Origin: Duganella sp. CF517
Lineage (GTDB): Bacteria > Pseudomonadota > Gammaproteobacteria > Burkholderiales > Burkholderiaceae_D
Assembly (NCBI RefSeq): GCF_900110275.1
Contig: NZ_FODC01000006.1
Location: 1 to 64,000, forward strand
Length of the DNA stretch: 64,000 nt
Direction of reading: 5' to 3'
Shown here piece after piece: positions 54,268 through 62,214 of the stretch. Position 1 is the stretch's first letter. Each line of letters starts with the position of its first letter. Below the pieces are notes generated by a model. That model ran no database searches, was not told the DNA's origin, and saw only the letters and a program-made list of their open reading frames with translations. A program made the translations under genes and the position numbers.

Positions 54268-55572
54268 ATGCAGATCAAAAAAAATACCGACCAGCCGCAT
54301 CCGGGCCTGCCGGCCAGCGGCGCCGCGATGGACACCGTGGTGCCGCGCCGGCGCGGGAGAGCCATCGCCATCGCGGTCGCCTCGGTGCTGGCGGCGGCCG
54401 CCGCCGGCTACGCGCTGTGGTCGTGGATGCCGCGCGGCTTGCGGATCGAGGGCGCGGACCTGCGCATCGGCCAGGCCGCGCGCGGCGTTTTCGTCGACGA
54501 AATCGTGGTGCGCGCCAACGCCGAACCGCTCAACTCCGTCATCCTCGATTCGGTGGAATCGGGCCGCGTCGAGGAGGTGCTGGCAAGCGACGGGGCGCTG
54601 GTCAAAAAAGGCCAGCTGCTGTTCCGCATCTCCAACCCGCAGCGCAACCTGGAACTGCTGGCGCGGCAATCGGAGCACGCGGTCAGCATCTTCAACCTGT
54701 CCAACCTGCGCGTGGCGCAGGAGTCCAGCGCCAGCGACCACCGGCGCCGGCTCGACGAGCTGCGATTCGAGGTGGACCAGGCGCGCAAGCAGCACCAGCG
54801 CAACGCGCGGCTGGCCGCGCAGGGCTTCATCTCGAGCGTCGCGCTGGAGGAGTCGGCCGACAAGCTCGATCAACAACAACGCCAGCTGGCCAACGAGCAG
54901 CGCGCATCGAGCACCGAGGACAAGGTGCGCAGCGCCGCCGCGCAGCAGCTCGAAAGCGCCATCGACGGCCTGAACTCGGGCCTGAAACTGGTCTCCGGCA
55001 CCGTCGATGCGCTGGCCGTGCGCGCGCCGGTCGAGGGCCGGCTCACCAATTTCCGCCTGCAGGTGGGCGAATCGATCGCCACCGGCAAAAACATCGGTCG
55101 CATCGACGATCCGGTGCGCTTCAAGCTCTCGGCCAGCGTCGACGAGTACTACCTCAATCGCATGGCGGTCGGCCGCAAGGGCAGCGTCAAACAGGACGAC
55201 AAAAGCTATGCCGCCGACATCAGCACCATCTACCCGCAGATCAAGGAAGGCCGCTTCACGGTCGAAATGGTGTTCAAGGACGGCCAGCCGCCGGTGCTCA
55301 ACCCCGGCCAGAGCCTGGACGCGCGCATCACGCTGGGCGAGCCGGCGCCGGCGCTGCTGCTGCCCAACGGCGCCTTCATCAACGACAGCGGCGGCGCCTG
55401 GGTGTACGTGGTCGACGCGGGCGGCCGTGGCGCGCAGCGCCGCGCGGTGCGCATCGGCCGCCGCAACAACAGCCAGATCGAGGTGCTCGAAGGCCTGGCG
55501 GCCGGCGACAAGGTGATCCTGTCCAGCTACGCCGCCTACGGAAATTCACCCAGGTTGCAGATTACGCAGTAA
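54268..55572 (+). CDS. HlyD/RND-type periplasmic adaptor of ABC efflux
   Basis: A 434-residue membrane-fusion protein. A helix at about 32-51 anchors it, the rest is periplasmic: barrel-sandwich halves around LNSVILDSVESGRVEEVL and VRAPVEGRLTNFRLQVGESI, a coiled-coil (about 135-230), beta-barrel end. If the sigma-54 promoter starts at 54267 this ATG has no leader. ATG 54328 (MDTVVPRRRGR) would give a 60-base leader and a standard short basic head; I regard it as equally possible. First gene of the adaptor-ATPase-permease operon. Confidence 0.85.
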   Translation: MQIKKNTDQPHPGLPASGAAMDTVVPRRRGRAIAIAVASVLAAAAAGYALWSWMPRGLRIEGADLRIGQAARGVFVDEIVVRANAEPLNSVILDSVESGRVEEVLASDGALVKKGQLLFRISNPQRNLELLARQSEHAVSIFNLSNLRVAQESSASDHRRRLDELRFEVDQARKQHQRNARLAAQGFISSVALEESADKLDQQQRQLANEQRASSTEDKVRSAAAQQLESAIDGLNSGLKLVSGTVDALAVRAPVEGRLTNFRLQVGESIATGKNIGRIDDPVRFKLSASVDEYYLNRMAVGRKGSVKQDDKSYAADISTIYPQIKEGRFTVEMVFKDGQPPVLNPGQSLDARITLGEPAPALLLPNGAFINDSGGAWVYVVDAGGRGAQRRAVRIGRRNNSQIEVLEGLAAGDKVILSSYAAYGNSPRLQITQ

Positions 55573-55605
55573 ATTCACATCCACACCACCAAAAGGCTAA
55601 CCCAC

Positions 55606-56286
55606 ATGCTCAAACTCGTCGGCATCAGCAAAATCCACCAGGCAGGCGAAATCCAGACCACGGCCCTGGACCGCATCGACCTGGAGATCGAGGCGGGCGA
55701 ATATGTCGCCATCACCGGACCGTCCGGCTGCGGCAAATCGACCATGCTGGGCATCCTGGGACTGCTCGACACGCCCAACCACGGCGAATACTGGTTCGAA
55801 GGCCGCAACGTCGCCGGCTGGAGCGAATCGAAACTGAACCAGCTGCGGCGCGGCCGCATCGGCTTCATTTTCCAGAGTTTCAACCTGATCGAGGAGCTGA
55901 CCGTGTTCGAAAACGTCGAACTGGCGCTCGAATACAACGGCACGCCGGCGCGCGAGCGGCGCCAACGCGTCACCGCGATGCTCGACAAGCTCGGTGTGGG
56001 CCACCGTGCAGCGCACCGTCCGTCGCAGCTGTCGGGCGGCCAGCAACAGCGGGTGGCGATCGCGCGCGCGCTGGTGGCCGGTCCCGCCGTGCTGCTGGCC
56101 GATGAACCGACCGGTAATCTGGATACCGCGCACGGCGACGAGGTCATGCGACTACTGCGCGAGATCAACGCCGAGGGCACGACCGTGGTGATGGTGACGC
56201 ACTCGCCGGACCACGCCGCGCAAGCCTCGCGCACCATCAACCTGCTGGACGGCCGCATCATGGTCGACGCCCTGCAAGCCGCTTAA
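55606..56286 (+). CDS. MacB/LolD-type ABC ATP-binding protein
   Basis: A 226-residue ATPase. Walker A GPSGCGKST, signature LSGGQQQRV, Walker B VLLADEPTGNLD, switch His in VTHSPDHA. It drives the FtsX-like permeases that follow (17 bases apart). In this family energy is used for extrusion of a periplasmic substrate through mechanical coupling. Confidence 0.92.
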   Translation: MLKLVGISKIHQAGEIQTTALDRIDLEIEAGEYVAITGPSGCGKSTMLGILGLLDTPNHGEYWFEGRNVAGWSESKLNQLRRGRIGFIFQSFNLIEELTVFENVELALEYNGTPARERRQRVTAMLDKLGVGHRAAHRPSQLSGGQQQRVAIARALVAGPAVLLADEPTGNLDTAHGDEVMRLLREINAEGTTVVMVTHSPDHAAQASRTINLLDGRIMVDALQAA

Positions 56287-56303
56287 GCGTCAGGATCGCC
56301 CGC

Positions 56304-58697
56304 ATGAACCTGCGCGATTTTCGCATCGGCTGGCGCCTTCTGCTGCAACAGCCGGCCTACTCCATCGTCGTCACCGGCGGGCTGGCGATCGGCTTCGCCG
56401 CCTGCTTCCTGCTGTTCGGCTTTGTCGCCTTCTGCCTGAACTACGACAGCAATGTGCCCGACAACGGGCGGCTGGTCACGGTCAAGCAGCGCATCAATGT
56501 TTTCCCCCGGCCGGAGTGGCAGACCATCGGCTACCTGCCGCTGCGCGATATCGCCCTGGCCAGCGGCCTGGTCGAGCAGGCCACCATCGTCCGGGGAATC
56601 GACAAGCCGCTGCGCGCGGACGGCCGGCTGCACGCGATGGACTTGAGCGTGGTCGATCCGGCCTTTGGCCCGCTGTTCGGCATTTCCGCGTCCGAGGGCG
56701 ATCTGCACGCGGCGCTGACGCAGCCGGACGGCCTGGCGCTGACGCGCAAGGCCGCCCGCAAATTGTTCGGCGAGGCGCCGGCGCTGGGGCGCAGCGTCAA
56801 CGTCGGCGACAACGTACTGCAGGTGCGCGCGCTGCTGCCCGACCCGCCGGCCAACTCCAGCCAGCTTTACGAGGCGTTGATCGGCAGCACCAGCAGCGCA
56901 TGGTCTGAACGCGCGACCGCATTTTCTAATTGGGCGCGCGGCACCGTCTACATGAAGCTCAAACCCGGCGCCTCGATGGAGGCGCTGGCCGCGCTGCTGC
57001 AGGACGCCACCGAGAAGTCGCCGATGAACCAGCGCGTCAAGGCCGGCCCGATGGGCGCCGCGCTCAATGGCCGCAACGTCTCGGACATCCGCCTGCTGCC
57101 GCTGCGCGACGCCTACTTCGACGAAGACCTGCGCAACAGCCGCGCTACACAACGGCATGGCAAGAAAAGCACCGTGTTCGGCATGGCCGCCGGCGGCTTG
57201 CTGATCCTGCTGCTGGCGGCGATCAACTACGTCAACCTGGCCACCGTGCGCACCTCGCGCCGCCAGCGCGAGATCGGCCTGCGCAAACTGCTCGGCGCCA
57301 GCGCCGGACGGCTGGTGCGCCAGTTCCTCAGCGAAGCGGTACTGACCGCGTCGATCGCGACCATCGTGGGACTGATGCTGGCGTGGCTGCTGCTGCCGAT
57401 TTTCTCGGACATGGTGAACCGCCAACTGGACGGCATGTTCACACCGCTGCGCTGCGCGATCGCGCTGGCGTTCGGGGTTGTCATCGGCGTTTGCGCCGGC
57501 GCCTATCCGGCCTGGATCGCCCTGCGTTCGCTGCCCGGGGCGTCGCTGGCGGGACGCGGCAACAGCGAGACGGTGGCCGGCCTGTGGGTGCGCCGCGTGC
57601 TCACCGTGCTGCAATTCGCCAGCGCGATGACGCTCGGCGCGACGGCGCTGGCGGTAGGCTGGCAGACCTGGTTTGCCAGCCACGCCTCGCCCGGTTTCGA
57701 CTCCGCCAATCTGCTCACCGTGCCGCTGCCCGACGGCGCCGAGGGCAAGCCGGCCGCCACCGCCTTCATCGAACAGCTGCGGCGCGTGCAGGGAGTCGAG
57801 GCCGTGGCCGCGATTTCGGAGGCGGTGGGACGCGACGGCCTGAAACTGGTCAGCATCGTCGTCGCCAGGGACGGCAGGGAGATCCCGATGGAGGCCAAGT
57901 ACGTCTCGCCCAACTGGTTCGAGGTGCACCGGATACGCGCGCTGCATGGGCAGCTGTTCAACCCCGCGCACGATCCCAACGACACCAAGAACCTGGGCGG
58001 CGTGGTGCTGAACCAGGCCGGCGCGCTGGCGCTCGGATATGCCTCGCCACAAGATGCGGTGGGCCAGGCGACAGCGAGCGGGCTGCGGATCAATGGCATC
58101 GCGCCGGACATCCGCTTCCAGGGATTGCGCCAGCCGGCCAAGGCGATCATCTATGGCATCCGGCCGGCCGGCGTGCTGTCGGTCCGCACCGACGGCCGCG
58201 TGGCCGACGCCTACGACGCGATCGAGCCGGTATGGCGCCGCCACTTCCCGGACGACATCCTGGAGATCGCGACGCAAGAGGCGGTGCTGGCCGAACCTTA
58301 TACCGACGATGCGCGCCTGGTGCGCATCCTGGCCACCACCAGCGTGGTGGCGATCGCGCTGGCGGCCTTCGGCATCTACGTGCTGTCGGCCTACAGCGTT
58401 CAGCGCAGCCGGCGCGAAATCGTCATGCGCAAGCTGCATGGCGCGCGGCGGCGCGATATCGCAATGATGATGGGCCGCGAGTTCCTGTCGCTGATCGGCG
58501 CCGGCGCGTTGATCGGGTTGCCGCTGGCGGCGCTGGCGATCGAACGCTATCTCGCCGGCTATACCGAGCGCGCGCCGATCGGCATGTGGACGCTGGCGGC
58601 GGCGCTGGCGATGGCGGCGCTGGTCGCCCTGCTGGCCACCACGCGACACACATTGACGGCACTGCGCATGTCGCCGGCGATGGCGCTGCGCGACTAG
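56304..58697 (+). CDS. FtsX-like ABC permease, copy 1
   Basis: A 797-residue permease with two FtsX-type halves: helix at about 18-40 and 280-390 (AGGLLILLLAAINYVNLATV), large periplasmic MacB-type domains, and C-terminal helices (about 670-790). It resembles the following gene along its full length, beginning MNLRDFRIGWRLLLQQ versus MRLRDFRIGWRLLIRQ. The two probably form a heterodimer. Confidence 0.88.
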   Translation: MNLRDFRIGWRLLLQQPAYSIVVTGGLAIGFAACFLLFGFVAFCLNYDSNVPDNGRLVTVKQRINVFPRPEWQTIGYLPLRDIALASGLVEQATIVRGIDKPLRADGRLHAMDLSVVDPAFGPLFGISASEGDLHAALTQPDGLALTRKAARKLFGEAPALGRSVNVGDNVLQVRALLPDPPANSSQLYEALIGSTSSAWSERATAFSNWARGTVYMKLKPGASMEALAALLQDATEKSPMNQRVKAGPMGAALNGRNVSDIRLLPLRDAYFDEDLRNSRATQRHGKKSTVFGMAAGGLLILLLAAINYVNLATVRTSRRQREIGLRKLLGASAGRLVRQFLSEAVLTASIATIVGLMLAWLLLPIFSDMVNRQLDGMFTPLRCAIALAFGVVIGVCAGAYPAWIALRSLPGASLAGRGNSETVAGLWVRRVLTVLQFASAMTLGATALAVGWQTWFASHASPGFDSANLLTVPLPDGAEGKPAATAFIEQLRRVQGVEAVAAISEAVGRDGLKLVSIVVARDGREIPMEAKYVSPNWFEVHRIRALHGQLFNPAHDPNDTKNLGGVVLNQAGALALGYASPQDAVGQATASGLRINGIAPDIRFQGLRQPAKAIIYGIRPAGVLSVRTDGRVADAYDAIEPVWRRHFPDDILEIATQEAVLAEPYTDDARLVRILATTSVVAIALAAFGIYVLSAYSVQRSRREIVMRKLHGARRRDIAMMMGREFLSLIGAGALIGLPLAALAIERYLAGYTERAPIGMWTLAAALAMAALVALLATTRHTLTALRMSPAMALRD

Positions 58698-58710
58698 AAA
58701 GGGGATGAAG

Positions 58711-61149
58711 ATGAGACTACGGGACTTTCGCATCGGCTGGCGCCTGCTGATCCGCCAACCATTCCAATCGGCGGTCGAGTTGCTGGGATTGGCCACCGGC
58801 TTCGCGGTCTGTTTTCTGCTGCTCGGATTTATGGCTTACTCGTTCAGCTACGACCGCGACGTGCCGCAGCGCGAGCGCGTCTACGTGATCAAGCACCGGC
58901 TCAACTTCATCCCCCAGCCGCAATGGATGGAATACACGCCGTTCGCGCTGCGCGAGGTGGCGCTGGGCAGCGGCCTGCCGCTGGAGGCCAGCGTGTGGTG
59001 GCCGCACAAGACCACAGTGTCGCTGCAGGGGCGCGAGCGCGAGCTGGAGGTGATGGCGGTCGATCCGGCCTTCGAGCGCATCGCCGGCCTGCGGGCGCGG
59101 GAAGGCAGCCTGCAACAGGCGCTGACCTTGCCGGACGGCCTGGCGGTGACGCGGCGAACCGCGCTGGCGTTGTTCGGCGCCGCCGAAGCGCTGGGCAAGA
59201 CCGTCGACATCGGCGGTCAAACCTTGCAGGTGCGCGCGGTGCTGGACGATCGGCCGGGCAACAGCACCCTGCAATTCGGCGCGATGGTCGGCATCGGCAG
59301 CGCGCTGTGGCCGGACGCCGAGCGCCAGCGGGCGCTGTCCAACTGGATGGGGATCGAAGGCCGCATCTACGTCAAGACCGGCGCCGGCGTCAGCGCGACG
59401 ACGCTGCAAAAGGTCCTGCAGGATGTCGTCGACCGGGCCCCGTGGCAGAGCATGGCCACGCCGGAGATGGCCACCATGCTGAACGGCCGCAAGATGGTCG
59501 ATATCGGCCTCGGACCGCTGGCGGACGCCTATTTCGACCGCAGCGTCGCCAACACCCTGGGCTCGGGCCCGCGCGGCGACATGCGCCTGGTGCTGGCCAT
59601 GGGCGCGGCCGGCCTGCTGATCCTGGCCCTGGCGGTGGTCAATTACGTCAACCTGGCGACGGTGCGCACCCTGCGCCGCCAGCGCGAGATCGCCGTGCGG
59701 CGCGTGCTCGGCGCCACCACGCGCCGGCTGCTGGCGCAGTTCATGGCCGAATCGGTGCTGCTGTCGCTGGCCGCCGCCGCGCTGGGCATGCTGATGGCGT
59801 GGCTGCTGCTGCCGTTGTGCGGCGAATTGCTGGACCGCCGGCTCGATGGCGTTTTCACGCCGCTGTCGCTGGCGGGCGGCCTGCTGTCCGGCGTTTTGGT
59901 GGGCGCGCTGGCGGGCTTGTACCCGGGCTGGCTGGCGCGCGGCGTCGACATGGGCGCCGCGCTGGCCCACCGCAGCGGCGAAACGGCCGGCGGCGCGTGG
60001 CTGCGGCGCGTGCTGACGGCATTGCAGTTCGCCACGGCGATGGCGACCGGCAGCTTGGCGCTGGCGATCCTGTGGCAGACCCAGTTCGCCGGCCGGGCGC
60101 CGCCAGGCTTCGATCCGGCGCCGTTGCTGGTCGTGGAAATGAGCAAAGGGCTGGACGATGCGCGGGCGCTGGCGTTCCGCGACGCCGTCGCGCGCCTGCC
60201 GGAAGTCGCCGGCGTGGCGGACAGCTTCAATGTGCCCGGGCGCGACGACCACACCGGCACACGCGGCAGCGTATCGCTGCGGCGTACGGACGGCAGCACC
60301 GCCGGGATCACGGCGCAATTCGTCAGTCCCGAGTTCTTCGATGTCTACGGCCTGTCCGCCATCGCCGGGCGGCTGTTCGACCCGCGCATCGACAAATCCG
60401 ACGGCGCCGCCAAGGACGGGGAGCGCAATATCGTCATCAACCGGGCGGCGGTGACGGCGCTGGGCTGGAGTTCGATGCAACAGGCGCTGGGCCAGCGGCT
60501 GCCCGACTCCAACTGGCGCATCGTCGGCGTGGCGCCGGACATCCGCTGGTACACCCTGCGCGAACCGGTGGTTCCGATGTTGTACCTGCCGGCCGAGCGC
60601 AGCCGCCTGCTGACGGTGCGGATGCGCGCCGCGCCGTCGGCAAGCGGCGCGGCCGGGGCGCTGGAGCGGGCGATCGCGGCGACGGCGCTGCGCTACTTCC
60701 CGACATCCCCGCCGGTCATACGGCGCGCCGGCGCCTACCACGCCGAGGCCTACGCGGACGACCTGCGCGTGGCGAGGATGCTGGCCTGCGCCACCGCCGT
60801 GGTGTTTGCGCTGGCGGCGTTCGGCATCTACGTGCTGGCGGCGAACAGCGTGCAGCGGCGCGCGCGCGAGATCGTGCTGCGCAAGCTGCACGGCGCCGGC
60901 CGCGCGGCCATCGGCGCGCTGGTGGGACGGGAATTCGTGCTGCTGACGGGCGTCGCGGCGCTGGTCGGGCTGCCGCCGGCCATGCTGGCGATCCAGCACT
61001 ACATGGCGCCCTTCGTCGAGCGCACGCCGCTGGGCGCCTGGGCGCCGGCGGCGGCATTGGCCGCGGCGCTGATGATCGTGGCGCTGGCCACTGCGCGCCA
61101 CACGCTGGCGGCAATGCGCATCGCCCCGGCGCGGGCGCTGCGCGACTAA
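58711..61149 (+). CDS. FtsX-like ABC permease, copy 2
   Basis: An 812-residue paralogue of the upstream permease with the same membrane layout, for example VNYVNLATVRTLRRQREIAV (about 312-331) and the C-terminal VQRRAREIVLRKLHGA. I choose ATG 58711 because AGGGG is 6 bases upstream and the N-terminus then aligns with copy 1; ATG 58705 would touch that site. Last gene of the efflux operon. Confidence 0.88.
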   Translation: MRLRDFRIGWRLLIRQPFQSAVELLGLATGFAVCFLLLGFMAYSFSYDRDVPQRERVYVIKHRLNFIPQPQWMEYTPFALREVALGSGLPLEASVWWPHKTTVSLQGRERELEVMAVDPAFERIAGLRAREGSLQQALTLPDGLAVTRRTALALFGAAEALGKTVDIGGQTLQVRAVLDDRPGNSTLQFGAMVGIGSALWPDAERQRALSNWMGIEGRIYVKTGAGVSATTLQKVLQDVVDRAPWQSMATPEMATMLNGRKMVDIGLGPLADAYFDRSVANTLGSGPRGDMRLVLAMGAAGLLILALAVVNYVNLATVRTLRRQREIAVRRVLGATTRRLLAQFMAESVLLSLAAAALGMLMAWLLLPLCGELLDRRLDGVFTPLSLAGGLLSGVLVGALAGLYPGWLARGVDMGAALAHRSGETAGGAWLRRVLTALQFATAMATGSLALAILWQTQFAGRAPPGFDPAPLLVVEMSKGLDDARALAFRDAVARLPEVAGVADSFNVPGRDDHTGTRGSVSLRRTDGSTAGITAQFVSPEFFDVYGLSAIAGRLFDPRIDKSDGAAKDGERNIVINRAAVTALGWSSMQQALGQRLPDSNWRIVGVAPDIRWYTLREPVVPMLYLPAERSRLLTVRMRAAPSASGAAGALERAIAATALRYFPTSPPVIRRAGAYHAEAYADDLRVARMLACATAVVFALAAFGIYVLAANSVQRRAREIVLRKLHGAGRAAIGALVGREFVLLTGVAALVGLPPAMLAIQHYMAPFVERTPLGAWAPAAALAAALMIVALATARHTLAAMRIAPARALRD

Positions 61150-61160
61150 GCCGTACGGAC

Positions 61161-61196
61161 AAAAAAAATGGCAGCCGTTCGATCGGCTGCCATTTT
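61161..61196. terminator. Bidirectional terminator
   Basis: AAAATGGCAGCCG (61165-61177) pairs with CGGCTGCCATTTT (61184-61196), with A- and T-runs on the two sides. It serves the efflux operon and the convergent FKBP gene. Confidence 0.9.
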
Positions 61197-61215
61197 CAGT
61201 TCGTCCCGTCGGCGA

Positions 61216-62094
61216 TCAGTTGACCGAAATGAGCTCGATGTCGAAGATCAAGTTCGAGTTTGCCGGGATGGTGGTGGACGGCGATGCGGAGCCGTAAGCG
61301 AGCGTCGCGGGAATGTAAACAGTGCGTTTGCCACCAACCTTCATGTCCTTCACACCCAGGTTAAAGCCGGGGATGACTTTCAATGGCGAGGAATCGATCA
61401 CGATCGACAAGGCGTCCACCGCGGGCGTACGGATGTTGGTGTCAAACTGTTTGCCCTTGCCGTCAACGGCGGTGCGGTCATACAACCAGCCCGTGTAACG
61501 AACCACGGCTGTCTTACCGGCCGTCGCGGCGGCGCCCGTACCCGCCTGAAGTTCCGTAATGACGAGCGTGGTCCCACCCGGCTGATTGGGCAGCTGGTTA
61601 GGCTTGACGACGCTGACCAGTCGCAGTTCATAGACCAGCGGCGAGTTGGCCGGTATCGCGGCGTACGCGACGCCCAACACGGTTTGCGCCTTGCGTTCGG
61701 CGGCGCCGTAGGCCAGGTTGTCCGGCAAGGTGGCCAGACGCACGCCACCGACGCGCATGCCGACGACGGCCAGGTCCCAGCCGTTCGGCACGATGCCGCC
61801 CACGCCTAGCGTGAACGGCGGCGCCGTCGTGCCGCTGTCGATCGAGCTTTCCACCTTGGCGCCGATGCCGTCTGGCTTGGTGGAGTCGTACAGGTAGCCG
61901 GTGTAGGCAACGGCGACCAGATCGCCTTTTTCCGCCAGCGTGGCGCTGCCGGTGCCGCCACCGACCGTGACATCCTTGATCGCGTACGCCGGCTGCGGCA
62001 CGACGACCGGATCGGATTTCTTCGAACCGCCACCGCAGGCCGTCAGGATCGCCAGGCAGGCAACAGCAACAATAATGTGAAACTTCGATTTCAT
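61216..62094 (-). CDS. Lipoprotein with two FKBP-type isomerase domains
   Basis: A 292-residue peptidyl-prolyl isomerase-like protein. Lipobox LTAC with Cys at about 20. Two FKBP repeats (about 48-160 and 170-292): first LVAVAYTGYLYDSTKPDG, second AVVRYTGWLYDRTAVDGKG, each ending AxIPANSxLVYELRLVSV / TIPANSNLIFDIELISV. The second has the cleaner active-site text. The start at 62094 (MKSKFHII) begins the lipoprotein signal; open frame upstream does not. It probably assists folding in the periplasm. Confidence 0.87.
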   Translation of the reverse strand: MKSKFHIIVAVACLAILTACGGGSKKSDPVVVPQPAYAIKDVTVGGGTGSATLAEKGDLVAVAYTGYLYDSTKPDGIGAKVESSIDSGTTAPPFTLGVGGIVPNGWDLAVVGMRVGGVRLATLPDNLAYGAAERKAQTVLGVAYAAIPANSPLVYELRLVSVVKPNQLPNQPGGTTLVITELQAGTGAAATAGKTAVVRYTGWLYDRTAVDGKGKQFDTNIRTPAVDALSIVIDSSPLKVIPGFNLGVKDMKVGGKRTVYIPATLAYGSASPSTTIPANSNLIFDIELISVN

Positions 62095-62214
62095 GATGAC
62101 CTTTGATGAACAGTTCATATTCGTGCAAGCTTTTAGGAGCAGAAGTTTAGCAGACGCCGGCACCTCCGCCCCAAGCACTACATTCGGTTACATTTTTTAG
62201 CGCCGATTGTGTGC

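Noticed and set aside
58717..61101. A 794-codon minus-strand frame opposite the second permease
   Set aside because: It is Gln/Arg/His-rich shadow translation without motifs.
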